A program made the position numbers and the translations under genes. Under the pieces are notes generated by a model. That model was not told where the DNA came from. It ran no database searches and saw nothing but the letters and a program-made list of their open reading frames with translations. Below, one piece after another: positions 36,675-45,661 of a stretch of DNA of 64,000 nucleotides. How positions within the stretch are numbered: position 1 is the stretch's first letter; each line of letters opens with the position of its first letter. Source of the DNA: Oceanicaulis sp. BBD 1991-10 (GTDB lineage: Bacteria > Pseudomonadota > Alphaproteobacteria > Caulobacterales > Maricaulaceae); the NCBI GenBank assembly GCA_001657295.1, contig LYSW01000005.1, forward strand, positions 1 to 64,000, read 5' to 3'.

Positions 36675-37984
36675 CCGCCGCCACCGCTTTCGCCGCCGCC
36701 TGCGGTCTCAGCTTCCGCCTCCTCGTCCGCGACGTCCTCCGCGATCACGCGAGCCGCCGCCTCACCCCGCCTGTCCGCGAGCGGGCTGACATGTTCGGAG
36801 ACGGCGCGGAAGAAGGCGTAGGCTTCGGGCAGCTTGTCGGACCAGACCGGGTCGCCGGCGTTTTGCGCGATCACCACGCCGCGGCGGCGGTCGACCCAGA
36901 TATACTGGCCGAACACGCCCGCGGCGTAGAACTCGCCGTCATAGTCCTGCGGGATCCAGAAATGCAGGCCGTAGCCGCGGCCCTCATAGCGGGTCGCGCC
37001 CGGCTCCTGCCAGGGCGCGCGGGGCGTGGTGGCGTCTTCGCTCCAGCCTTCGGGCAGCAAGCGCTCGCCGTTCCAGACGCCGTCCGTGCGGTAGAACTCG
37101 CCGAAGCGGGCATAGTCTTCGCTTCTAGCCTGCAGGCAGCAATACCCCACGGCGACGCCGTCTTCGCCCACCGTGTTCTGCAGCCAGGTGGCGTTCGCGC
37201 TCATGCCCAGCGGCGTCCAGAGCTGGTCGGAGACCACGTCGACCAGACGACCGCCATAGACGGCGCGGGCCACGGCGGCGAGCACGTGGGAGTTGGGGCT
37301 GGTGTAGTGCAGGTCCTGGCCGGGCGCGCGGTTGCGTTCATATTCGCCGACCATGGCGTCGATATTGCGGCCCAGGATAAAGGCGTTGAAGAAGAGCGGA
37401 CGGATATCGCTGGGATTGCCGGGCGAATAGACTTCCGTGAAGTCGACCCCGGCCGACATCATCAAGAGGTGGCGCAAACTGGTTTCGCCGTAGGCCGTGC
37501 CTTCAAATTGCGGCGCATAGCGCTGGGCGGGATCATCCAGGCTGGCGATCAGGCCGTCCTCGAGCGCCTTGGCGATCAGCGTGGCCACCACGGATTTGGC
37601 GACCGACCAGCTGGTGAACAGCGTGTCCTCGTCCGCACCCTGGTAAAAAGCCTGATCGACCACGGCGCCGTCGCGCATCACGGTCAGACCGATGATCTGC
37701 GCGCGCGCCGCATAGTCGGCGAGCAGGACGGTCTCGCCGTTGAATTCGAAGCTGTCGGGAAAGGCGCCTTCGGCCCGCGGTAGCGCGGTCGGCGCACCCG
37801 CCGCGACCACGCTCGCGGGCAGGATTTCGTCCATCATCTGGAAGGTCGCCGGATATTCTTCCGGCACGTCCAGCGCGCGGACCTTGGCCGGCGAATATTC
37901 CGACCAGGGCCGGTAATACCAGCCGGCGCCGGCGATCGCAGCCGCCAGAATAATGGCCGCGAGCGCGAAAATGATGCGCGTCAT
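36671..37984 (-). CDS. serine hydrolase (beta-lactamase/esterase fold)
   Basis: SWSVAKSV (SxxK), YTSPNSH; 4-bp overlap with GMC start. Confidence 0.85.
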   Translation of the reverse strand: MTRIIFALAAIILAAAIAGAGWYYRPWSEYSPAKVRALDVPEEYPATFQMMDEILPASVVAAGAPTALPRAEGAFPDSFEFNGETVLLADYAARAQIIGLTVMRDGAVVDQAFYQGADEDTLFTSWSVAKSVVATLIAKALEDGLIASLDDPAQRYAPQFEGTAYGETSLRHLLMMSAGVDFTEVYSPGNPSDIRPLFFNAFILGRNIDAMVGEYERNRAPGQDLHYTSPNSHVLAAVARAVYGGRLVDVVSDQLWTPLGMSANATWLQNTVGEDGVAVGYCCLQARSEDYARFGEFYRTDGVWNGERLLPEGWSEDATTPRAPWQEPGATRYEGRGYGLHFWIPQDYDGEFYAAGVFGQYIWVDRRRGVVIAQNAGDPVWSDKLPEAYAFFRAVSEHVSPLADRRGEAAARVIAEDVADEEAEAETAGGGESGGGG

Positions 37985-38050
37985 CACAATGTCCTCCCCG
38001 CAAGCCGCCAGCTGTCCTATTCGCAGCCGATCGACTCCATGGAAGGGGAG

Positions 38051-38063
38051 TGAACACCGTTCA
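38051..38063. promoter_or_regulatory. TGAAC-N3-GTTCA site 2 (TGAACACCGTTCA)
   Basis: Exact inverted repeat 66 bp upstream of the serine hydrolase/GMC/ALDH/acylase gene run. Confidence 0.7.
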
Positions 38064-38091
38064 GCGGGTGTTGGCCAGACGGCGTGTGCGG

Positions 38092-39249
38092 CTATTGGGC
38101 CGGGGTGATCCTGAGCAGCGTCCCGCCGTCGCCGTCGGTCAGCACCCAAAGCGCGCCGTCCGGGCCGCTCGCCGCCTGACGGATCCGGGCGCGGTCGGCC
38201 AGGAAGAGGCGGTTTTCGCCGATCACCGCGCCGTCGGCGTCGAGATCGATATGGTGCAAGGCCTGGCCGGCCAGCGCCGCCACGAAGAGATCGCCGGTCC
38301 AGTCGGCGAACAGATCGCCGTCATAAACTGCAAGGCCGGCAGGCGCGATGGAGGGGGTCCAGCCCAGCACCGGCGCAGCGAAGCCTTGCTCGGCATGGTC
38401 TGTGAAGGGGCTGATGCGCGCGCCGTTATAGTCGCGGCCCTCGGTGACGATCGGCCAGCCATAATTGGCGCCGGCTTCAATCCGGTTCAGCTCGTCTCCG
38501 CCCGCCGGCCCATGCTCGTGGGACCAAATCACGCCGCGCCGGGCGTCGAAGGCGATCCCCTGAACATTGCGATGGCCGTAGGAATAGACAAAGGCGGCCA
38601 ATCCGCCTTCGTTGAAAAACGGATTGTCCGGCGCCGGAGCGCCGTCGGGCGTGAAGCGCAAAATCGTCCCCAGATGGTTGTCGCGCAGCTGGGCTTGTTC
38701 GCGATAGGCGAAGGCGTCGCCTGTCGTCAGCAGCAGCGTGCCGTCCGGCAGGAAGGCGAGGCGGCCGCCATAATGGGCGTCGGTGTCGCGTTCCGGGCTG
38801 GCGGCGAATATGGTTTCGCCGTCCACCAGCGCCTCGCCGTCAAACCGGGCGCGGAACACCGCCGTCGTGTTCGCGGCCGCATCGCCCGCCGAATAGGTCA
38901 GATAGACGATCCGGGTGGCGGCGAAATCCGGCGCCGCTTCAACTTCCATCAGTCCGCCCTGGCCGGCGAAGAAGGAGGCGGGCGCGCCCTCGACCGGCGC
39001 GTTGGCCAAAACCCCGTCGCGGATCAGCCGCAGAGCGCCGTCGCGCTCGGTCACCAGAATATCGCCGCCCGGCAGGAAGGTCAGATCCCAGGGAAAGGAC
39101 AATCCCTCGGCGACGGTTTCGACCTGATAGAGCTCCGGGGATATCTCCGGCGCCGCAGAGCGGTCCTGCGGACCGTCGCACGCTGCGAGCGTTCCGGCGA
39201 TGATCGCACCGGCCGCCGCGCGGGCGCCAAGGGATGCATGCTGGGTCAT
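38092..39249 (-). CDS. PQQ-dependent sugar dehydrogenase (soluble aldose dehydrogenase-like)
   Basis: LSFPWDLTFLPGGDILVTERDGALRLI, YGHRNVQGIAFD, HEHGPAGGDELNRIEAGANYGWP. Confidence 0.92.
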   Translation of the reverse strand: MTQHASLGARAAAGAIIAGTLAACDGPQDRSAAPEISPELYQVETVAEGLSFPWDLTFLPGGDILVTERDGALRLIRDGVLANAPVEGAPASFFAGQGGLMEVEAAPDFAATRIVYLTYSAGDAAANTTAVFRARFDGEALVDGETIFAASPERDTDAHYGGRLAFLPDGTLLLTTGDAFAYREQAQLRDNHLGTILRFTPDGAPAPDNPFFNEGGLAAFVYSYGHRNVQGIAFDARRGVIWSHEHGPAGGDELNRIEAGANYGWPIVTEGRDYNGARISPFTDHAEQGFAAPVLGWTPSIAPAGLAVYDGDLFADWTGDLFVAALAGQALHHIDLDADGAVIGENRLFLADRARIRQAASGPDGALWVLTDGDGGTLLRITPAQ

Positions 39250-39357
39250 GACCGTCTCCTGATCCATAAAACGGCGCGCCTCCGGGTTTGCCGGCGGCCC
39301 TCAAGCGGGCATTCTACCGATCAGGCCGCGAAACGCACCTTGAAGGGGAGCTGTGAG

Positions 39358-39801
39358 ATGGGATTTTTGCGCGTGGTGATCGGCTTCATCGCCGCTGTGC
39401 TGGCGCTTGCTGTGCTGGGCGTGATCGCCCAGTCGGGCTTCGTGCTCGCCGCCTTGGGCGATATCGGCGCGGACATCGGGATCGGCGCCGCTCTGGGCAT
39501 GATCGTGGACGACCTGCTGGGATTCGGGCCGGTCTATGGCGGACTGATCGCCGTCGGCTTGTTGATCGCTCTGCCGTCGGCGGCGCTGGTTCACCGCTTC
39601 AGCAGATTGAATCGGACCCTGGTTTTCGCCATCGCCGGCGCGACCTGCATGCTGGTCATGTTGCTGGCGATCGAAAACTTCCTGTTCGGTGTCCAGCTGG
39701 TCGCCGGCGCGCGCACGGCGGCGGGCTTCGTCGCCCAGATGCTCGCCGGCGCGGCGGCCGGCTGGATCTTCACGCGCCTCACCCCGGCCCCCGCGCGCTG
39801 A
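39358..39801 (+). CDS. hypothetical membrane protein
   Basis: 147-aa hydrophobic ORF, followed by a terminator. Confidence 0.6.
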   Translation: MGFLRVVIGFIAAVLALAVLGVIAQSGFVLAALGDIGADIGIGAALGMIVDDLLGFGPVYGGLIAVGLLIALPSAALVHRFSRLNRTLVFAIAGATCMLVMLLAIENFLFGVQLVAGARTAAGFVAQMLAGAAAGWIFTRLTPAPAR

Positions 39802-39810
39802 GGGGCCCGA

Positions 39811-39845
39811 AAAAACCCGCCGCCGAACGGTCGGCGACGGGTTTT
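39811..39845. terminator. bidirectional Rho-independent terminator
   Basis: AAAACCCGCCGCCGA-ACGG-TCGGCGACGGGTTTT, one mismatch, A/T flanks on both sides, between convergent genes. Confidence 0.8.
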
Positions 39846-39870
39846 GTCGTGGTGCTGTAAGGCTTGAGAT

Positions 39871-40863
39871 TCAGTCGACGCGCCGGCGTTGGGGCGCGCC
39901 GGGATGCAGCGTGTTGGACGCCACCGGCGTGCTCTCCGAATCGCGGCCGCCGCCATGGGGCGCATCGCCCTGATCGACATGACGGCGCGAGCGGATATGG
40001 CTGCGCGGCATCTGGTGGTCGTCGGCCGACGACTGATGGTGATGCGACCGCGGCGGCGCCGGATGCGGATGACGCGGAATCTCAATGTCCTGGCATTCCA
40101 CAAGCCGCCACTCGAAGCGCTCGCCGTGGATCAGCTCATAGCGCGCGATCTGCTCGGTGCGCTGCGGCGACATGGAGCGTGAGACCTGGCCGTCTTCAAC
40201 CAGCACATGCACCGTATAGCTCGCCTGCTCGGCCGGGATCGGGATTTCTTCCACGGTGGCCGGGCGCACCAGCACTTCGCGGCTGATCGTGGCGTATTCC
40301 GGATCAACCGGGATCTCTCGGATCTGCGCCGGGTGGGTCACCACGGTGCGGTGAATGGTTTCGTACACCGCCGGGTCCTCGATCAGGCACCAGATCTCTC
40401 CGGTCTCCGGATCATGGCGGACCTGGCGCGCGCCCTCGTGATAGCCGCGCACCCATTTCAGCTGCGCTTCGCGCACCAGAATGCGTTCGGACACGGTTTG
40501 GGTGCGGGCCGGTTCAACTTCGTATCGGACATAGGAGGGACGAATCTGAACCTGCTCGGTCACGGTCTCATAGACCGGCTCGGTGACGCGGTAGCGCATT
40601 CCCGCTTCGCGCGACACATAGCTCAGGCTCCGGCGCTCCAGGCGCGGGTCGGTGACGTCGAAGATTTCATACCCGTCCGCGACGACGATGGTCTGCATGA
40701 CGGTTTCGTATTCAGCATCGATACGCACGAGCTGATAGCAATCGCCGATCTGCGCATCGGGCAGGTCGACCCGCATGCCCATCGGGTGCGGTGACGCGGC
40801 GGTTGCGGCCGGCGCCATCAGCGACGCGGCGACGGTCCCAAGAAGTGCTTTCCGAAGAGCCAT
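39871..40863 (-). CDS. exported hypothetical protein with repeated 'YETVxxxVxVxPA' modules and His/Pro-rich C-terminus
   Basis: Signal peptide; modules at AEYETVMQTIVVADGYE, PVYETVTEQVQIRPSYV, ARTQTVSERILVREAQL, AVYETIHRTVVTHPAQI, PEYATISREVLVRPATV. Confidence 0.7.
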   Translation of the reverse strand: MALRKALLGTVAASLMAPAATAASPHPMGMRVDLPDAQIGDCYQLVRIDAEYETVMQTIVVADGYEIFDVTDPRLERRSLSYVSREAGMRYRVTEPVYETVTEQVQIRPSYVRYEVEPARTQTVSERILVREAQLKWVRGYHEGARQVRHDPETGEIWCLIEDPAVYETIHRTVVTHPAQIREIPVDPEYATISREVLVRPATVEEIPIPAEQASYTVHVLVEDGQVSRSMSPQRTEQIARYELIHGERFEWRLVECQDIEIPRHPHPAPPRSHHHQSSADDHQMPRSHIRSRRHVDQGDAPHGGGRDSESTPVASNTLHPGAPQRRRVD

Positions 40864-41170
40864 TATCCCCCCCTTCAATATATCCTGCGCTAAAGCGCGG
40901 ACAGTCCACGTTTAAGCGTCGAACCCGCCCCTCAGCTGAGTTCAGCTTACGACGTTAACGGGTTTTGAGAATTTGTTAATCCTATTCTTCCCAGCGGCCG
41001 GGAAATGCGCGGTCCTATCGATGGTTGTGGCCATTCCGCCACAATTTGTAAGGAGACCGCGGTCTTCGCATGACAAATGCGCAGAATGCGGCATAAGCTG
41101 TGCATCAAGCAGGCAGCCGGCGCCGACAAGCCGTCGCCGCGTCCATATTTCTCAGGGGGAGGAAGCCCGA

Positions 41171-43921
41171 ATGAATCGTTCGATCAAAGCAGTTGCGCTT
41201 GGCGCAACGGCCCTTGCCGCCGGTGTGGTCAGCGCCGGCGCTTTTGCACAGTCGCCGGACGTCATCACCGTGACCGCGCAAAAGCGCGAGCAGACTCTGC
41301 AGGAGACGCCGGTCTCCGTCGCCGTCGTCACCGACACCGCCATCGAACAATCCCAGATCCGCGACGCGGCCGACCTGACCACCCTGGTGCCGTCCTTGCG
41401 GGTTGCTGAATTCGCCGCTTCCTCCAACACCCAGTTCACGCTGCGCGGCGTGGGCACCAGCTCGTTCAACCCGGGCCTTGAGCCTTCGGTCGGCGTCTTC
41501 GTCGACGGCGTGTACCGCCCGCGCGCAGGTGCGGCGATCAACGATTTGCTGTCCATCGAGCGCGTCGAAGTCATCCGCGGTCCGCAATCGACTCTGTTCG
41601 GCCGCAACACCCCCGCCGGCGTGGTGAGCTTCATCACCAAGGAGCCGGAATTCGTCTTCGGCGCGGACGCGGAGCTGACCATCGGCAATTACGGTCAGCT
41701 GGTCACCAAGGGCACGGTCACCGGACCGCTCAACGATTCCGAGACCCTGGCGTTCCGCCTGGACGCCACCAGTCACTCCAACACCGGCTATATCGACAAC
41801 GAGTCGCCGCGCGCTCAGGTGACCGAAATCAATAACCGGGATCGTCAGAATTACCGCGCCCAGCTGCTCTGGCTGCCGGACGACAACACCGAGGTTCGCA
41901 TCATCGCGGACTATGGCCAGATCGACGAGAATTGCTGCGCCGCGCCGTTCGGATTCTACGACCCGATCGACCAGGGCGCGCTGGTCGCGCTGGGCGGCAC
42001 GGCGCTGCCGGCGGATCCGTTCGACGGCCGCATGGCGGTGGACGGTTTCGTGAACACGGAGCTGGACACGTCGGGCATCTCGGCCCAGATCGACCGCGAT
42101 TTCGGGAATTTCACCTTCACCTCGATCACCGCCTATCGCGGCTATGACGAGGCGCAGAATATCGACGCGGACTTCTCCGATCTCGATCTGGTCAACCCGC
42201 GCAATATCGACAATGAATACACCAGCTTCACCCAGGAGTTCCGCTTCACCTCCACGGGCGGGAATTTCGTCGACTGGATGGGCGGGCTGTTCTTCTACGA
42301 CAATGACCTGACATTCAATCAGGACCTGGGTTACGGCGTGGACGCCAAGGCCTTCTTCGATCTCGCCTCCCAGGCCGCGGTCGCGGATATCGTCGCCAGC
42401 ATCAACGCCGCCTCGCCGGGCACTTTGCCGCCCAACGCCGGCGGGATCACCGTCCTGGACTTCTTCGTCGGCGCGAACAACGCCACCGGCGTCGTCGGCG
42501 TGCCGACCCTGCCGGCCGCCGGCTATATCGCGCCGGGAACGACGGTTCTGGAAAACTACCAGTATGACACCCAGTCCTGGTCGGCCTTCGGGCAGCTCGA
42601 CTTCAACCTGACCGATCGCTTCACGCTGACGGTGGGCGCGCGCTATACCGAAGAAGACAAGGAAATGGTCACGGACGTGACCGTGAACGATCCGATCTCG
42701 GCGTTCACCTTCACGGATCTGGCGACGAATCTGCGCTTCATCAATCCGGCGCTGTGCCCGGCCTTCCCGAACGGCAATAGCTGTCCCTTCCTTCTGCCGA
42801 CCCTACTCGCGGGCGCGGCGGCGACGGACGCGGCGTTCGCCGCCCAGCTGGAGGGCGCGCTGGCCGCATCGGGCATTCCCGGCGCCACCCTGGCCAACCC
42901 GCTGGTCGTCTACGACCCTGCGGTCGCGGCCTTCCTGGCGAACACGCCGTTCAACCTCCTGAACGACTTCTCCGCCTTCCAGAATTTCTCGCCGGTCAAT
43001 TCCAGCCAGTATCCGACCGAGCGGTCCGACGACAATCTGTCCTACAACATCATCCTGAGCTATGACGTCTCGGACACCTTGAACATCTACGCCAGCTATT
43101 CGACCGGCTTTAAGCCCGGCGGCTTCTCGCTCACCTATGAAGCGGTGGAGACCGGCGTTTTCGAATTTGAAGACGAGACGGCGAGCTCCTGGGAGATCGG
43201 CGCCAAGGGCTCGTTGCTCGACGGTTCGATGGTTTACGCCGTCACCTATTTCAACCAGGAGATCGAAGACTTCCAGTCTGAGAACTTCGTCGGCAACGGC
43301 TTCGCGCTCGACAACGCCGGTTCGATCGAAGTCAGCGGCATCGAGTTCGACGTCCAGTGGGCGGCGACCGAGCGGCTCTTCCTGACGCTGGGCGGCACCT
43401 GGCTGATCGACAACAAGTATGGCGAATACGAGTTCGCGCCTTGCCCCGACTCCTCGCCGCTGCTGGGCCCGGTCTATAATCCGGCTGACCCGCTGTTCGC
43501 GGCCTGCGCCAGCCCCCGCGTCAATAATCGCGGCGTGGCGGGCACGTTCAACGATCTGTCCGGCGTGGACCGTGGTTCGTCTGATCTGGTGGCGGCGTTC
43601 ACGGCCACCTACACGCACCCGGTCGGCGACAGCATGGAGCTGAGCTGGCGCGGTGAGGCGAACTACACCTCCGAGTTCGCGCTGGTGACCGGCCTCGATC
43701 CGCGTCCGGTGGCCAATCAGGACGACTTCACGCTCTACAACGCGTCAGTCACGCTGGGCGCTGAAGACCAGGCCTGGGCGCTGCAGTTGTGGGGCCGCAA
43801 CATCACCGATCAGGAATACGTCAAAGGCGGGTTCCCATCGGTGGGGTATCTGGGCGCCAGCTTCAACAATTATCCGGGCGACCCCCAGACCTATGGCCTG
43901 ACCCTGCGCCTGCGCTACTAA
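41171..43921 (+). CDS. TonB-dependent receptor
   Basis: Signal peptide, TonB box/plug (DVITVTAQKREQTLQETPVSVAVV, GVFVDGVYRPRAGAAINDLLSIERVEVIRGPQSTLFGRNTPAGVV), C-terminal LRLRY. Confidence 0.95.
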   Translation: MNRSIKAVALGATALAAGVVSAGAFAQSPDVITVTAQKREQTLQETPVSVAVVTDTAIEQSQIRDAADLTTLVPSLRVAEFAASSNTQFTLRGVGTSSFNPGLEPSVGVFVDGVYRPRAGAAINDLLSIERVEVIRGPQSTLFGRNTPAGVVSFITKEPEFVFGADAELTIGNYGQLVTKGTVTGPLNDSETLAFRLDATSHSNTGYIDNESPRAQVTEINNRDRQNYRAQLLWLPDDNTEVRIIADYGQIDENCCAAPFGFYDPIDQGALVALGGTALPADPFDGRMAVDGFVNTELDTSGISAQIDRDFGNFTFTSITAYRGYDEAQNIDADFSDLDLVNPRNIDNEYTSFTQEFRFTSTGGNFVDWMGGLFFYDNDLTFNQDLGYGVDAKAFFDLASQAAVADIVASINAASPGTLPPNAGGITVLDFFVGANNATGVVGVPTLPAAGYIAPGTTVLENYQYDTQSWSAFGQLDFNLTDRFTLTVGARYTEEDKEMVTDVTVNDPISAFTFTDLATNLRFINPALCPAFPNGNSCPFLLPTLLAGAAATDAAFAAQLEGALAASGIPGATLANPLVVYDPAVAAFLANTPFNLLNDFSAFQNFSPVNSSQYPTERSDDNLSYNIILSYDVSDTLNIYASYSTGFKPGGFSLTYEAVETGVFEFEDETASSWEIGAKGSLLDGSMVYAVTYFNQEIEDFQSENFVGNGFALDNAGSIEVSGIEFDVQWAATERLFLTLGGTWLIDNKYGEYEFAPCPDSSPLLGPVYNPADPLFAACASPRVNNRGVAGTFNDLSGVDRGSSDLVAAFTATYTHPVGDSMELSWRGEANYTSEFALVTGLDPRPVANQDDFTLYNASVTLGAEDQAWALQLWGRNITDQEYVKGGFPSVGYLGASFNNYPGDPQTYGLTLRLRY

Positions 43922-43950
43922 GCCGGCAGGGTGACGCCAAACAAGACGAG

Positions 43951-43984
43951 CGGCGCCGGAGCAATCCGGCGCCGTTTCTCTTTA
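43951..43984 (+). terminator. Rho-independent terminator downstream of TonB-dependent receptor
   Basis: CGGCGCCGGA-GCAA-TCCGGCGCCG then TTTCTCTTTA. Confidence 0.8.
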
Positions 43985-44023
43985 CCCCCGCCCTGCGGCG
44001 CCGGCGCGCTTGAATCTCGTCCG

Positions 44024-44036
44024 TGAACGGCGTTCA
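44024..44036. promoter_or_regulatory. TGAAC-N3-GTTCA site 3 (TGAACGGCGTTCA)
   Basis: Exact inverted repeat 8 bp upstream of ATG 44045. Confidence 0.7.
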
Positions 44037-44044
44037 TTGCGGCC

Positions 44045-44500
44045 ATGAGCGATCTGGTCACCATTATCGTCGTTCTGGGCGCGTCGGCTCTGTCGATCGG
44101 CCTGCTGGTCGCTTTGAACACGTTTCTGGGCGGCTGGACGCCGTCGCGTCTGGGCAGCCTTGAGCGCGCCGCCGAGCGCATCAAGCTGGACGTCATGGAC
44201 TTCGACCCGAGCCCGAACGGCGCTCTGGACGCGGATAGATCCGCGGCGCTGGTCCTGGACCGCAGCGCCCATCGCCTCGGCCTCGCCGTGTGCCTGGGCG
44301 ATCGCATCGCGGTGCGGGGGTTGCGGCCCGGCGAGCTCGCCGGCGTCGGCGCGTCGGGGGCCGAGCTGGTGCTCAGACTTGACGATTACACCCTGCCCAA
44401 GGTGACCTTGCGTCTCGCCAGCGCCGAACAGGCGTCCCATTGGGAGGCCGTGCTGGCGGACTTCACTCCCGCTTCCAGACCCGGCGCCGCCCATGCCTGA
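44045..44500 (+). CDS. hypothetical protein with N-terminal membrane anchor
   Basis: ORF; N-terminal TM; overlaps the sterol desaturase start by 8 bp. Confidence 0.6.
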   Translation: MSDLVTIIVVLGASALSIGLLVALNTFLGGWTPSRLGSLERAAERIKLDVMDFDPSPNGALDADRSAALVLDRSAHRLGLAVCLGDRIAVRGLRPGELAGVGASGAELVLRLDDYTLPKVTLRLASAEQASHWEAVLADFTPASRPGAAHA

Positions 44501-45416
44501 GCTTCCCAACCCGATTTATTTCGCCATCCCGGGCTTTGTCGCGCTGGTGATCGCTGAAATGGTCTACGCCCGGGCCACCGGCCGCGCGCAATACGAGCCC
44601 CGCGACACGGCCGCCAGCCTGATCATGGGGCTCGGCAACACCGTTTCCGGCGTACTCCTGGGCGGGATCGCGGTGTTCTGGTTCACTCTGATCGAGCCTT
44701 ACGCCCTCTTGGACATCGGCTGGGCCTGGTGGGCCTTCGTGCTCGCCTTCGTGCTGGATGATTTCGTGTATTATTGGAGCCACCGCTTCGCCCATACGGT
44801 GCGCTGGTGGTGGGCCGATCATGTGGTGCACCACTCCAGCCAGCACTACAATCTCTCCACGGCGCTGCGTCAGCCCTGGCTGAACCCGCTGACCTTCAAA
44901 TTCATATTCTTCGGATCCTGGCTGGTCCTGCTAGGCTTTCCCCCTGCGATGATCGCCTTCGTCGGGGCGCTCAACCTGATCTACCAGTTCTGGATCCACA
45001 CCGAAGCGATCGGCAAAATGTGGGGTCCGTTCGAGGCGGTGTTCAACACGCCCAGCCACCACCGCGTCCACCACGCCACCAATCCGCGCTATCTCGACCG
45101 CAATTATGCCGGCGTCTTCATCATCTGGGACCGGATGTTCGGCACGTTCGAGCCCGAGCGCGAGGACGAGCCCTGCCGATACGGGATCGTGCGCAATCTG
45201 GGCACCTATAATCCGATCAAGATCTGCCTGCATGAATGGCTGGGCATCCTTAAGGACGTGCGGCGTTCAAAATCGATCCGCGAGGCGCTGGGCTATTGGC
45301 TCGGCCCGCCGGGCTGGTCGCCGGACGGCAGCCGCGACAGCTCGAAAATCCTCAAAGCCCGCTGGCAGGCCCGGCAGGACGCGGAGCACGACCCGGCCAA
45401 GGCGGCGGCCGAATAG
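44493..45416 (+). CDS. sterol desaturase/fatty acid hydroxylase family protein
   Basis: His motifs HRFAH, HHSSQHYN, HRVHH in a membrane protein. Confidence 0.93.
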   Translation: MPELPNPIYFAIPGFVALVIAEMVYARATGRAQYEPRDTAASLIMGLGNTVSGVLLGGIAVFWFTLIEPYALLDIGWAWWAFVLAFVLDDFVYYWSHRFAHTVRWWWADHVVHHSSQHYNLSTALRQPWLNPLTFKFIFFGSWLVLLGFPPAMIAFVGALNLIYQFWIHTEAIGKMWGPFEAVFNTPSHHRVHHATNPRYLDRNYAGVFIIWDRMFGTFEPEREDEPCRYGIVRNLGTYNPIKICLHEWLGILKDVRRSKSIREALGYWLGPPGWSPDGSRDSSKILKARWQARQDAEHDPAKAAAE

Positions 45417-45601
45417 GCCGGGCTTTAAGTGTCATGGCGCGGTTCTTCCGGGCCGCCCCTTGCCGGCCGGCCAGCGACAGTCGCCGCTTGGATCCCCCGG
45501 GCAAGCGGGGGATGACGGTGAGGCGCTGCGACGCCCCCCATGTCCGCCGTCCCAATACCCCTGCTTGCCAAGCGGGAATAATTTCCACACACTCGCAAAA
45601 G

Positions 45602-45614
45602 TGAACGCTGTTCA
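45602..45614. promoter_or_regulatory. TGAAC-N3-GTTCA site 4 (TGAACGCTGTTCA)
   Basis: Exact inverted repeat 47 bp upstream of ATG 45662. Confidence 0.7.
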
Positions 45615-45661
45615 CGCCGGCCCAAGACCGGCGGGACGGAAGGTATTGCGGGAGGAACGCC

